Shown here piece after piece: positions 52,321 through 61,131 of a stretch of DNA of 64,000 bases. Positions within the stretch are counted from its first letter, which is position 1, and each line of letters starts with the position of its first letter. The DNA comes from CBDFKU01 sp965248975 (GTDB lineage: Bacteria; Chloroflexota; Dehalococcoidia; Lucifugimonadales; JAGWBF01), in assembly GCA_965248975.1 (NCBI GenBank), contig CBDFKU010000012.1, forward strand, positions 115,429 to 179,428, read 5' to 3'. Position numbers and translations under genes: made by a program. Below the pieces are notes generated by a model, which saw only the letters and a list, made by a program, of their open reading frames with translations, was not told the DNA's origin and searched no databases.

Positions 52321-54065
52321 GAGGCTGTCTCAGAAGTCAGGGACCTGGTGAATGAACCCGTGTTAGGTGTACCTTAGAGGCGACATCAACGAAGGAGAGA
52401 TGGAGATGCCGCTTCGAGATATGGACCGCGATCAGATGTGGCTGCTGCCGCCTTCTCTTGACGAACTGTTGCCGTTAGACCATCCAGCCCGATTCGTGGC
52501 CGAGTTTGTGGACGCACTGGATAGGGAAGGCTGGGCCGAGCTCGGCGTGGAGATAGACGGCGACCCGATGGGAGCGCCGGCCTACCATCCCCGCGCTTTG
52601 CTAAGCGTGTGGTTGTACGGGTTCATGACCGGGATGCGCTCCTGCCGCAAGTTGGAGGCGGCCTGCCGCGACCAGATACCGTACCTGTGGCTGACTGGGT
52701 GGCAGCATCCCGACCACAACACCCTGTGGCGGTTCTACAGGGATCATCGCCGAGCCATGAGGAAGCTGTTCGAGCGCACAGTGCGCACGGCGGTAACTAT
52801 GAAACTGGTGGACCTGGCGGTTCAGGCGGTTGACGGAACTAAGGTGGGTGCCAATGCGGCCAGAGATAGGACCTACAATGCCGAGGAGTTGGGCCGGTTA
52901 TTGAACAGGGTGGGGAAGGCGATAGCCGACCTTGAAGATCAGAACGAAGGAGGTGAGGATACCCCTGCCTTACATCTGCCGGAGGAGTTAGCCAACAAGA
53001 GAGTGCTGAGGGAGCAGATTCGTCATGCAATGGACGAGTTGGCTTCTGAGCAGAATCGCAAGCGCATCAACCTGACCGATTGGGACGCAAGACTTATGAA
53101 GACCCGTCAGGGATTCGTGCCCAGCTACAACGCCCAGGCTATGGTTTCACCGCTGGCATCCGGCGGAAAGACGACCGGCATGCTGCTGACCGCCGTGGAC
53201 GTTGTGGACCAAACCAATGACGCCTTCCAGTTGACCCCGATGATGGAACAGGCAGAGGGTGTTACAGGAACCAGGACTCCGGTGACGTTGGCTGACGCCG
53301 GCTATTGTGGAGGCGGGCACCTGGAGGCGAGTCACCGTAAAGGTCAGCAAGTGGCAATGCCGGATATGGCCCGACCTCTGGACAACCCCTATCATAAGGA
53401 CCGATTCACCTATGACGAGGATAACGACAGCTACATCTGTCCTCAGGGAAAGAGATTGCGCTTGTCCAGTTCGTCGACAAACAAAGGAATGCCGGTCCGG
53501 GTATACCGACCAGTCTCTGTCTCCGCCTGCCGCAACTGCCCCGCTTTTGGAGTCTGCACCAGGGACTACCAACGGGGACGCAAACTAGAAATCGGACCAT
53601 ACGACCGTGCACTGCGGGATCACAGAGAATGGATGTCTACCGAGGCAGCCAGGACGGCTTACAATCTGAGAAAGCAGTTGATCGAACCCGTCTTCGGAAT
53701 CTTTAAGGAGCAACTGAGGGCACGGAGGTTCCTGTTGCGTGGCCTTGCCAACGTGAAGGCCGAATGGACGGTGCTTGCTATCGCCTTCAACCTCCGCACC
53801 CTCTGGAAGGCGTGGAGACCCCGAGCCTCCCTCTCCACTCAAGTATCCACGGCCTAGAGCCTCTCCCCACTCTCTGACAGCAACTGCTGTCACTACAGCA
53901 ACCCTCACCCTTCAATCCAGCATTCCCCTAGCACTTCCCAGCCAGGGTCGTAAAGCAAACCCTGGTCAAAGCGACATCTCCATCTCTTCGTTGATGTCAC
54001 CTCGGAAACACACCTAACGACCTAACGCGGTTCTATTCACCACTTCCCACTTGTGGGACAGGCTC
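52321..54065 (+). mobile_element. IS1182-family-like insertion sequence
   Basis: A 1745-bp element bounded by GAGGCTGTCTCA on the left and, inverted, GAGCCTGTCCCA on the right, flanked by GGGATC duplications. The similarity between ends continues for about 100 bases (roughly 52321-52418 and 53966-54065 inverted), through the transposase ribosome site and first codons. One intact transposase gene fills the inside. The intact duplication implies recent arrival. Confidence 0.85.
52400..53857 (+). CDS. IS1182-family-like DDE transposase
   Basis: About 485 residues. N-terminal domain PLDHPARFVAEFVDAL and YHPRALLSVWLYGFMTGMRSCRKLE; catalytic D likely in QAVDGTKVGANA, second D in VTLADAGYCGG, and E in the QLIEPVFGIFKEQL end. 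A Cys cluster (ACRNCPAFGVC) precedes the last motif, as in this family. Length and motifs are complete, so it could be active. ATG 52400 or 52406 sits behind GAAGGAG; the frame is open from GTG 52367. Confidence 0.88.
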   Translation: MEMPLRDMDRDQMWLLPPSLDELLPLDHPARFVAEFVDALDREGWAELGVEIDGDPMGAPAYHPRALLSVWLYGFMTGMRSCRKLEAACRDQIPYLWLTGWQHPDHNTLWRFYRDHRRAMRKLFERTVRTAVTMKLVDLAVQAVDGTKVGANAARDRTYNAEELGRLLNRVGKAIADLEDQNEGGEDTPALHLPEELANKRVLREQIRHAMDELASEQNRKRINLTDWDARLMKTRQGFVPSYNAQAMVSPLASGGKTTGMLLTAVDVVDQTNDAFQLTPMMEQAEGVTGTRTPVTLADAGYCGGGHLEASHRKGQQVAMPDMARPLDNPYHKDRFTYDEDNDSYICPQGKRLRLSSSSTNKGMPVRVYRPVSVSACRNCPAFGVCTRDYQRGRKLEIGPYDRALRDHREWMSTEAARTAYNLRKQLIEPVFGIFKEQLRARRFLLRGLANVKAEWTVLAIAFNLRTLWKAWRPRASLSTQVSTA

Positions 54066-54071
54066 GGGATC
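54066..54071. repeat. Target-site duplication, right copy (GGGATC)
   Basis: GGGATC directly after the right end of the insertion sequence. Its last two bases are part of the stop codon of the minus-strand gene at 54070. Confidence 0.85.
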
Positions 54072-54603
54072 AGGCTCCGGCCACGTTCAGAGCATAGTTC
54101 TCGAAGGCGAGGCGGGCGTACCTCACGAAGATACCTCCTCCCGGCGCAGCCAGTGGCCCGTTAGCTGCCAGGCAGGCTATCACGTACTTGTCACCAGGTT
54201 GGGCGTCCGCCGCTATCGGGACCCGCTGGGATACGTTGAACCCGCCGACCGCGCCCTTCGAGAGGTCGCACTGCCCATTTACCCAAATCTCACCGTAGTC
54301 GTCGATGCAGGTCTCGAAGAACATCCGGAAGCCTTTGATGTCGGTGCCCCCGACCTTCTCGGGGACGGTGACCGTGATCCGATACCAGCCGAAGGTGAAG
54401 CCGGTGGAGACGCCGACCTGGATGTCATCGCAGGTCTCCCAGCCGGAGTCGTCGTAGTCCGCCAGTCTTGCCGGGCTCCCCTTGATGCGGGCGGCCAGGC
54501 CCTCGTTGGGCTCCCCCGGCACCAGTCCCGGGGCGAGCTTCCATCGGGCCCGGACCAGGTCCAGGTCGGCCTGGTTCTCGAGGTCCACGTTTACCCTCAG
54601 CAT
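54070..54603 (-). CDS. Galactose-binding-like jelly-roll protein
   Basis: A 177-residue protein resembling a jelly-roll carbohydrate-binding domain: ARLADYDDSGWETCDDI, FGWYRITVTVP, FFETCIDDYGEIWVNGQ and VIACLAANGPLAAPGGGIFVRYARL match the pattern of domains found beside glycosidases and SMP-30-like lactonases. Here it stands alone with no catalytic domain or signal peptide. Function unknown. TATAAT on the minus strand at 54640-54635 is a likely -10. The IS insertion stops exactly at its stop codon. Confidence 0.6.
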   Translation of the reverse strand: MLRVNVDLENQADLDLVRARWKLAPGLVPGEPNEGLAARIKGSPARLADYDDSGWETCDDIQVGVSTGFTFGWYRITVTVPEKVGGTDIKGFRMFFETCIDDYGEIWVNGQCDLSKGAVGGFNVSQRVPIAADAQPGDKYVIACLAANGPLAAPGGGIFVRYARLAFENYALNVAGA

Positions 54604-54773
54604 GGCCTGCTCTCCCGTTCAAGATTTGCAGTGAATTATACAGGCCGCCGCTACCCGTGTATAGGGAAAGCACGACATCCACTACCGGGCCGGCCCAACG
54701 GCTCACATGTTTCGTGTACAATTGAGGCGGCTACCGGTCGGGATTGGGCCGGGACAACCAGAAGGAGCTGAAG

Positions 54774-55172
54774 ATGGACCTTGTCGAGCAGCAGCTTACC
54801 AAGAGCAAGACCATCGCGGTGGTGGGGCTCTCGCCGGACTCCCGCAGGGATAGCCACCGGGTGGCCAGGTACCTCCAGTCCCAAGGATATCGCATCATCC
54901 CGGTCAACCCGATGGCGGAGGAAGTGCTGGGTGAGAAGAGCTACCCGAACTTGGAATCCGTCCCGGAGCCCATTGACATGGTGGACATCTTCCGGCGCTC
55001 CGAGCACGTCCTGCCCGTGGTGGAGGAGGCTGTCCAGGTGGGCGCCAGGTACATCTGGATGCAGGACGGCGTGGTAAACGAGGAGGCGGCGGAGCTGGCC
55101 AGGGCCGCCGGGCTGCCGGTGGTGATGAACACCTGCACCATGCGGGAGCACCGTAATCGCTTCGGCGCGTAG
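54774..55172 (+). CDS. CoA-binding domain protein (YccU-like)
   Basis: A 132-residue Rossmann-fold protein: KTIAVVGLSPDSRRDSHRVARYLQSQGY and VDIFRRSEHVLPVVEEAVQVGARYIWMQDGVVNEEA (in segments), ending NTCTMREHRNRF. This is the stand-alone CoA-binding domain family related to succinyl-CoA synthetase alpha. Exact role unknown. ATG 54774 has AAGGAG; an ATG at 54744 is in frame. Confidence 0.88.
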   Translation: MDLVEQQLTKSKTIAVVGLSPDSRRDSHRVARYLQSQGYRIIPVNPMAEEVLGEKSYPNLESVPEPIDMVDIFRRSEHVLPVVEEAVQVGARYIWMQDGVVNEEAAELARAAGLPVVMNTCTMREHRNRFGA

Positions 55173-55186
55173 AAGGGCCTAGTGCG

Positions 55187-55214
55187 TGGTTCGACATGCT
55201 CACCACGAGCGGGT
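55187..55214. repeat. Dispersed TTCGACAAGCTC-type repeat, copy B
   Basis: TGGTTCGACATGCTCACCACGAGCGGG, intergenic, related to copy A at 40684-40710 in the opposite orientation. Confidence 0.5.
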
Positions 55215-55251
55215 TTTCACATGGCACTAGTACGTAAGACGGACGAATTCT

Positions 55252-56286
55252 CTACGTCTGGAAGTGGGGCATGACCTCGCTGGCGAAGAGCCTCATGGAG
55301 TCCATCACCCTCTCGTTCTCCAACAGGCCGCCCGGGTTGAACCAACAGATTAGCTCCGTCGGCTGCAGCGCCTCACGGAGCGCCTCGATCTTCTCGATGC
55401 ACCTGGCGGGATCCCCGAAGATCGCCAGCTCTTCGTACCAGTCCTCGTAGGTCAGAGAGAGCAGCCGGCTCCGTACCCCGCTGGCCGGCGCTCCCTGGCC
55501 GGTCCCGAACATGGCCTTGACCACGCTCAGGTAATGGTTGACTCCGGGCTCCGTGGACCTCCGTGCTTCTCCCAAGATCTCGGCGACGAACACGGGTGAG
55601 TTCAGGGATAGCTCCGTGGTCTCGAGTCGGTGCCCCATGGCTTGCAGAGTTTCTCTGAAGATTTGAATGCCCTGCTTCAATTCGGGCATCGGCACGATCA
55701 CCGTGGACGCCAGTATGTGGTGGCCCAGCTCTCCCACCAAAGGAAAGGTGTCGGAGCTGTTGGAGGCGATCCGAACCGGGGGATGGGGCTTCTGGATTGG
55801 CTTCGGCGAGAGGCTCAGCTCAGCAGCCTCGTAATAGTTGCCCTTGAACGAGAACTTATCATGGGTCCATATCCCGATGATGAACTCCAGGGACTCCAGG
55901 AAACGCTGGCGGTTCTCTTCGATGGACACGCCGAATCCCTGGAACTGGGCGGGGTTGGTGCCCCGGCCCACACCGAACTCGACCCTGCCGTTGGAGAGAA
56001 CGTCCAGGGTGGCGATATCCTCGGCCATCTTCACCGGGTTGTGCAAGGGTATGACGTTGACCGCCACGCCCAGGCGAATCCTCTCGGTCCTCTCAGCGGC
56101 AGCGGCGCACATCAGCAAGGGAGAGGGGCTGATGGAGAATCTGGGGTTGAAGTGGAGCTCCACCAGCCAGGCGGTGTCGAACCCCAGCCGGTCCCCCAGC
56201 TCGATTTGGTCCAGGGTGTCCCGATACCGTGCTGCGGGCGACTGGTCGTCACCGCAGGGTAGCTGGTAGAAGAGCCCGAACTTCAT
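55252..56286 (-). CDS. LLM-class flavin-dependent oxidoreductase
   Basis: A 344-residue luciferase-like monooxygenase: FGLFYQLPCGDD start, FDTAWLVELHFNPRFSISPSPL, RIRLGVAVNVIPLHNPVKMAEDIATLDVLSNGRVEFGVGRG (in segments), and EELAIFGDPARCIEKIEAL near the end. It uses reduced FMN or F420 to oxidise an unknown substrate. It lies just downstream of the acyl-CoA carboxylase gene on the same strand. Confidence 0.9.
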   Translation of the reverse strand: MKFGLFYQLPCGDDQSPAARYRDTLDQIELGDRLGFDTAWLVELHFNPRFSISPSPLLMCAAAAERTERIRLGVAVNVIPLHNPVKMAEDIATLDVLSNGRVEFGVGRGTNPAQFQGFGVSIEENRQRFLESLEFIIGIWTHDKFSFKGNYYEAAELSLSPKPIQKPHPPVRIASNSSDTFPLVGELGHHILASTVIVPMPELKQGIQIFRETLQAMGHRLETTELSLNSPVFVAEILGEARRSTEPGVNHYLSVVKAMFGTGQGAPASGVRSRLLSLTYEDWYEELAIFGDPARCIEKIEALREALQPTELICWFNPGGLLENERVMDSMRLFASEVMPHFQT

Positions 56287-56372
56287 ATGTCCTCTAACTT
56301 CCGCTCCATGGGACGATCTGAGGGGACAGCGGGCCGTCCAACTCCTATCCCACGGCCTTACCGGACCTGGTA

Positions 56373-57935
56373 CTAAAGGGGTATGTTGCCGTGCTTCTTG
56401 GGCGGCAGGGTGTCGCGTTTGTTCTGGAGCATGCCGAGGGCCCTGATGAGGCGAGGGCGGGTCTCCCGGGGGTCTATCACGTCGTCCAGATAGCCAAAGC
56501 TGGCGGCAACGTAGGGGTTGGCGAACTTGTCCCGGAACTCCTGGATCAGGCCCGTCCGCCTGGCATCGGGGTCCTCGGCCTTGGTCAGCTCCTCTCGGAA
56601 GATGATGTTCACGGCTCCCTCGGGGCCCATCACAGCGATCTCGGCCGAAGGCCAGGCCAGGTTTATGTCCCCTCGCAAGTGTTTGCTGCCCATGACGATG
56701 TAGGCTCCGCCATAGGCTTTGCGGGTCATGACGCTTATCTTGGGGACGGTAGCTTCGGCATAGGCGTACAGCAGCTTGGCGCCGTGCCTGATGATGCCGC
56801 CGTACTCCTGCTCAGTGCCAGGCATGAATCCGGGCACGTCCACGAAGGTGATCACGGGGATGTTGAAGCAGTCGCAGAAGCGGACGAACCGGGCCGCCTT
56901 CACCGAGGCGTTGATGTCCAGCACACCGGCGAGGTAGCTGGGCTGGTTGCCGACGATTCCTACAGTCCTGCCGTTCAGGCGGCCGAAGCCCACCACGATA
57001 TTGGGGGCGTACCCCTGGTGTACCTCTAGGAAATCTGCGTCGTCCACGATGCGTAGCACGACGTCCAGGATGTCGTAGGCTTTGTTGGGCTCGTCGGGCA
57101 CGACGGAGGCCAGGCTCTCGTCGGCGCGCTCCGGGTCATCCATGGTTGGGAAAGGGAGAGGGTCTTCCATGTTGTTCGAGGGCAGAAACCCCAGCAGACG
57201 GCGAACCTGGCCTAGGCACTCATCCTCGGACTCGCAGACGAAGTGGGCGACCCCACTGCGGGTGCCGTGGGCCATGGCGCCCCCGAGCTCTTCGTGGGTC
57301 ACGTCCTCCCCGGTGACCGCCCGGATGACGTCGGGGCCGGTAATGTACATCTGGCTGATGCCCCCGGCCATGAAGATGAAGTCGGTGATGGCGGGGGAGT
57401 AAACCGCGCCCCCGGCGCTGGGGCCCAGGATCGCTGTTATCTGCGGCACAACCCCCGAGGCCAGGGTATTGCGCAGGAAGATCTCTCCGTAGGCCTGAAG
57501 GCTGAGGACGCCCTCCTGTATTCGGGCGCCGCCCGAGTCGTTCAACCCCACGATGGGGCAGCCCATCTTCATCGCCAGGTCCATCACCTTGCACACCTTC
57601 TGGCCAACCACCTCGGAAACGGACCCTCCGAAGACGGTGAAGTCCTGGGAGAAGACGAAGATCTGCCGGCCGTCAACCTTGCCGTAGCCCGTGACCACGG
57701 CATCGCCGGGCATCTTCCTCTCCCCCATGCCGAAGTCAGTGGTGCGGTGGGTGACGAAGGGGTCGATCTCCTCGAAGCTGCCCGGGTCCAGCAGCAGGTT
57801 TATCCGCTCCCGGGAAGTGAGCTTACCCTTCTCGTGCTGCTGGTCGACGCGTTTCTGGCCGCCACCCAGCCGGGACTGGTCCCGCAGCTGCTTAAGCTGC
57901 TCCAGCTTCTCGTCCATCTTCCTCTCGATGGCCAT
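56373..57935 (-). CDS. Acyl-CoA carboxylase carboxyltransferase subunit
   Basis: A 520-residue propionyl/methylmalonyl-CoA type carboxyltransferase. The N-terminal half has KLTSRERINLLLDPGSFEEID and LNDSGGARIQEGV with the oxyanion GPSAGGAVYSPA; the C-terminal half has FVDVPGFMPGTEQEYGGIIRHGAKLLYAYAEATVPK (in segments) and RKAYGGAYIVM. It moves CO2 from biotin to an acyl-CoA. ATG 57935 has ACGGAGG. No biotin carboxylase or biotin carrier gene is adjacent. Confidence 0.93.
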   Translation of the reverse strand: MAIERKMDEKLEQLKQLRDQSRLGGGQKRVDQQHEKGKLTSRERINLLLDPGSFEEIDPFVTHRTTDFGMGERKMPGDAVVTGYGKVDGRQIFVFSQDFTVFGGSVSEVVGQKVCKVMDLAMKMGCPIVGLNDSGGARIQEGVLSLQAYGEIFLRNTLASGVVPQITAILGPSAGGAVYSPAITDFIFMAGGISQMYITGPDVIRAVTGEDVTHEELGGAMAHGTRSGVAHFVCESEDECLGQVRRLLGFLPSNNMEDPLPFPTMDDPERADESLASVVPDEPNKAYDILDVVLRIVDDADFLEVHQGYAPNIVVGFGRLNGRTVGIVGNQPSYLAGVLDINASVKAARFVRFCDCFNIPVITFVDVPGFMPGTEQEYGGIIRHGAKLLYAYAEATVPKISVMTRKAYGGAYIVMGSKHLRGDINLAWPSAEIAVMGPEGAVNIIFREELTKAEDPDARRTGLIQEFRDKFANPYVAASFGYLDDVIDPRETRPRLIRALGMLQNKRDTLPPKKHGNIPL

Positions 57936-57978
57936 GTCGCCTCCGTATCCGTGCGGCAGGGGTGATGAAATCTGCACC

Positions 57979-58007
57979 ATGCTAGCAGATAGGCCCTGCT
58001 CGTGCAA
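57979..58007 (-). promoter_or_regulatory. Promoter of the carboxyltransferase gene
   Basis: Minus strand TTGCAC (58007-58002), 17-base spacer, TAGCAT (57984-57979). Third instance of TAGCAT as -10. Confidence 0.6.
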
Positions 58008-58055
58008 GCTAATGGACCCGATGTTACAATGGGTTGGATTTCCCAGGTGAGGCCG

Positions 58056-58937
58056 ATGACGACCAAGAACAAGACTTGCCCCGCTGCTACCCGCTGTGGA
58101 CGTAGCACCCTGGTGTGGGGGACCCGCACCTATGTCATGGGCGTGGTGAACCTCACACCGGACTCCTTCGCCGGGGACGGCCTGGCCTACGATGTGGACA
58201 CCGCCGTCGACCTGGCGTTGCGCATGGAGGCGGAGGGTGCCGACATTATCGACGTGGGTGGCGAGTCCACCCGGCGGTACGACAACCGGCCGGGGGCGGT
58301 CCCAGTGGACGCCGACGAAGAGCTACGACGGGTGCTCCCGGTCATCGAGCGGCTGGCCAGCCGGCTGGCCGTGCCCATAAGCGTGGATACATACAAGCCC
58401 GAAGTGGCCTCCCGTTGCCTGGAGGTTGGGGCATCTATGGTGAACGACGTCTGGGGCGTTCGCGCCGACCCCGATATGCTGCGGGTGGTCGTCCGTCACG
58501 AGGTACCGGTCGTGCTGATGCACAACCAGGCGGGACACGAGTACCGCGACCTGCTCCCGGACGTCCTCGAAGCGTTGGAATCGGCGGTCGCCAGGGCGAT
58601 GGACGCCGGGGCCGCCAAGGAGAACGTCATCGTGGACCCGGGCATAGGCTTCGGCAAGGTGGCTGACCAGAGCCTGGAGATCGAGGGCAGGCTGTCCGAG
58701 CTGAAAGTCATAGGCCAGCCGGTGCTGGTTGGTCCTTCGCGCAAGTCCCACATCGGCCTGGTCCTGGGGGACCTTCCCCACGAGGAGCGTCTGGAGGGCA
58801 CCGCCGCCGCCGTGGCGCTGTGCATCGCCGGGGGTGCCGACATCGTTCGGGTGCATGACGTCAAGGAGATGGTGCGGGTGGCCAGGATGAGCGACGCCAT
58901 CCTCCGTGGCTGGAGGCCCGAGGGCTGGGACCGGTGA
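58056..58937 (+). CDS. folP: Dihydropteroate synthase
   Basis: A 293-residue DHPS. Pterin motifs VMGVVNLTPDSFAGDGL, IDVGGESTRR, PISVDTYKPEV, VNDVWG, VLMHN and DPGIGFGKVADQSLEI, then VGPSRKSHIG. It joins pterin pyrophosphate with p-aminobenzoate in folate synthesis. ATG 58056 has GGTGAGG. GTGA overlap with folK. TACAAT at 58025-58030 is a possible -10. Confidence 0.95.
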   Translation: MTTKNKTCPAATRCGRSTLVWGTRTYVMGVVNLTPDSFAGDGLAYDVDTAVDLALRMEAEGADIIDVGGESTRRYDNRPGAVPVDADEELRRVLPVIERLASRLAVPISVDTYKPEVASRCLEVGASMVNDVWGVRADPDMLRVVVRHEVPVVLMHNQAGHEYRDLLPDVLEALESAVARAMDAGAAKENVIVDPGIGFGKVADQSLEIEGRLSELKVIGQPVLVGPSRKSHIGLVLGDLPHEERLEGTAAAVALCIAGGADIVRVHDVKEMVRVARMSDAILRGWRPEGWDR

Positions 58938-59479
58938 CAGACCGAGACAACGCCGGCGAGCCGGTCTACCTGGGCCTGGGCTCGAACCTGGGCGACCGGG
59001 AGGCCAATCTGCGGCAGGCCCTGGATCTCCTCGGGGAGAACATCTCCATCCGCGCTGTCTCATCGATCTACGAGACCGACCCCTGGGGGTACGAAGACCA
59101 GCCCGCCTTCTTAAACTGCGCCTGCGCGGGCGTGACTGGCCTGGATCCTCAAAGCCTGCTGGCGGCGGTAAAGGAGGTGGAGACAGCGGTGGGTAGAAGG
59201 CCGACCTTCAGGTATGGACCTCGTGTACTGGACATCGATCTGCTGTTCTACGGGCAACGCGTAATAGGCGGGCCGGGGCTGGAGATTCCCCATCCTGGGC
59301 TACCAGAGAGGGCCTTCGTCCTAGTCCCATTGGCGGAGATCGCTCCCGACTACCAGCACCCCGTGTTGAAGCTGACTGTGTCGGAGCTGCTTGGGAGGCT
59401 GCCTGCCGGTCCGGACGGCGATCTTCCCATGGGTGTAAGGCTGTGGCCGCCGCTCTCTATGCCGAGGACGCCGCGATGA
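58934..59479 (+). CDS. folK: HPPK, 2-amino-4-hydroxy-6-hydroxymethyldihydropteridine pyrophosphokinase
   Basis: A 181-residue FolK: YLGLGSNLGDREANLRQAL, SSIYETDPWGYEDQPAFLNC, and the signature GPRVLDIDLLFYGQ. It pyrophosphorylates the pterin used by FolP. GTG start overlaps folP by four bases; its end overlaps the HAD gene as ATGA. Confidence 0.94.
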   Translation: MTDRDNAGEPVYLGLGSNLGDREANLRQALDLLGENISIRAVSSIYETDPWGYEDQPAFLNCACAGVTGLDPQSLLAAVKEVETAVGRRPTFRYGPRVLDIDLLFYGQRVIGGPGLEIPHPGLPERAFVLVPLAEIAPDYQHPVLKLTVSELLGRLPAGPDGDLPMGVRLWPPLSMPRTPR

Positions 59480-60207
59480 CTTCCGGGGAAAAGAAGTGGT
59501 CCCTCCCCAAGGCGATTCTCTTCGACATGGACGGTACTATCCTGGATTCCCATGACGGCCTGGGCGAACTCTGGCGCAAGATCTGTGATCCGTTTGTGCC
59601 CAACCTGGGAGGGCCCAGTACTGATACTCTGTGGATGGCGATAGCTGAATCCCGCACGTGGTTCTGGAGTGAGCCTGAGCGAGCCCGCCTCGGCCGGATG
59701 GACCTGCAGAGAGCTCGCAGAACCATCGTCGGGGAGGCCTTCGACCGGCTGGGGGTCAGCGTTCCTGACATCGCCCAGGAAATCGCGGACCAGTTCTCCG
59801 CCGTCTGTGACGACGAGATCAAGCTGTTCCCCGGGGCAGTGGACGCGTTGCGCGACCTCAGGGGACGTGGCCTTTGTATGGGTCTGGTCACCAACGGCGC
59901 CGCCCAGCCACAACGGGCCAAGGTCGACAGGTTCATGCTGGGCCCGTTGTTTGACAGCGTCCTGATCGAGGGCGAGTTCGGTGTCGGCAAACCCGACGAA
60001 CGGGTTTATCTTCACGCCCTGGAGCAGCTCAGGGTCCTTCCTTCGGAGACGTGGATGGTGGGAGATAACCTGGAGTGGGAGGTGGCGGCGCCCCAGAGGT
60101 TAGGCATCCAGGGGGTCTGGGTCGACTCCGCCGGCGCGGGCCTGCCGTCGTCGAGCGACGTTCGCCCTGACCGGGTCATAGGTAGTCTACCGGAGCTGCT
60201 GCAGTGA
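59476..60207 (+). CDS. HAD-superfamily phosphatase
   Basis: A 243-residue HAD hydrolase. Motif I FDMDGTILDS, motif II LVTNGA, motif III with Lys in FGVGKPDERVY and motif IV MVGDNLEWEVAAP are intact. ATG 59476 overlaps the folK stop (ATGA). Co-transcription with folP-folK raises the possibility of a folate-pathway dephosphorylation (for example dihydroneopterin phosphate), but that is inference only. Confidence 0.88.
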   Translation: MTSGEKKWSLPKAILFDMDGTILDSHDGLGELWRKICDPFVPNLGGPSTDTLWMAIAESRTWFWSEPERARLGRMDLQRARRTIVGEAFDRLGVSVPDIAQEIADQFSAVCDDEIKLFPGAVDALRDLRGRGLCMGLVTNGAAQPQRAKVDRFMLGPLFDSVLIEGEFGVGKPDERVYLHALEQLRVLPSETWMVGDNLEWEVAAPQRLGIQGVWVDSAGAGLPSSSDVRPDRVIGSLPELLQ

Positions 60208-60216
60208 GAGTGCGTC

Positions 60217-61131
60217 GTGGGTAACGATGACATCCAGGCGGCCCTGGCGTACCACGAGTCCACCAAGCTCGCCTACATCAACCTGAAGAACAAGCCTCCC
60301 CTCTACAAGTCCTACTCCGGCCTGCCCAAGGTGGCCCTCCCTGCCGAGCTTCCTCCCCTCGAAATCGCCACTCTGGACGCCGTCGCTGGGATGGTCCGCC
60401 AGCAGGGCGGTCCCATGGACCTTACTTCTGTGGCGAGGCTGCTGCTCTACTCCGCCGGGTTGGTCCGGAAAGGAGAGGTTGGCTCGGTCGGAGCGGTGCA
60501 CTATCGGGCGGCCGCCTCAGCCGGCGCCCTGTACCCCATCGAGGCGTACGTGGTATGTGGGGACATCCCGGGATTGGAGGCCGGCCTCTACCACTTCGCA
60601 CCGGAGGATTTCTCCCTGAGTAGGCTACGCCAGGGGGATTTACGGCACGAGCTCTCAGCCGTAGCGGGAGGGGATCCGGCGGTCGCTACCGCTCCGGCTA
60701 CCCTGATTTTCACCGCCGTGTTCTGGCGCAGCGCCTGGAAGTACCGGGCCCGCTCCTATCGCTACAGCTTCTGGGACTGCGGCACCATGCTGGCAAATCT
60801 GCTTTCAACCGCATGGGGGTCAGGTCTTTCATCTCGGGTGGTGGCCGGCTTCGTGGACGAGAGGGTCAATGCTATTCTGGGCATCCCTGCTGATCGGGAG
60901 GCCTCTCTCTGCCTCGTTCCCGTAGGAATCGGCGGCGGTGCCGGCCAGGACCGTCCTCGCGACATAGAGCAGTTGTCCTCGGAACCGGTCACGGCCGATG
61001 AGGAGGGTCCCTTTCCAGGAGAGGTGGACTATCCGGAGATTCTACAGACTCATACCGCGTCGTCGCTGGCCGCGGAAGCCGAAGTGTCCGGACTGGCGTG
61101 GAGTCTGGAGCCGGGGATCTGTTCGGCATGA
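60217..61131 (+). CDS. SagB-like nitroreductase-family protein, N-terminal part (frameshifted)
   Basis: A 304-residue first half of a two-domain FMN oxidoreductase: LLYSAGLVRKGEVG, HYRAAASAGALYPIEAYVVCGDIPGLEAGLYHF (in segments) and FWDCGTMLANLLSTAWGSGLSSRVV are typical of SagB/ThcOx-type nitroreductases. The frame ends shortly after LAWSLEPG, while the next frame continues with DIPVRALNLTG. Removing one G from GGGG at 61113-61116 joins them into about 528 residues. GTG start after GAGAG; follows the HAD gene by nine bases. Confidence 0.75.
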   Translation: MGNDDIQAALAYHESTKLAYINLKNKPPLYKSYSGLPKVALPAELPPLEIATLDAVAGMVRQQGGPMDLTSVARLLLYSAGLVRKGEVGSVGAVHYRAAASAGALYPIEAYVVCGDIPGLEAGLYHFAPEDFSLSRLRQGDLRHELSAVAGGDPAVATAPATLIFTAVFWRSAWKYRARSYRYSFWDCGTMLANLLSTAWGSGLSSRVVAGFVDERVNAILGIPADREASLCLVPVGIGGGAGQDRPRDIEQLSSEPVTADEEGPFPGEVDYPEILQTHTASSLAAEAEVSGLAWSLEPGICSA

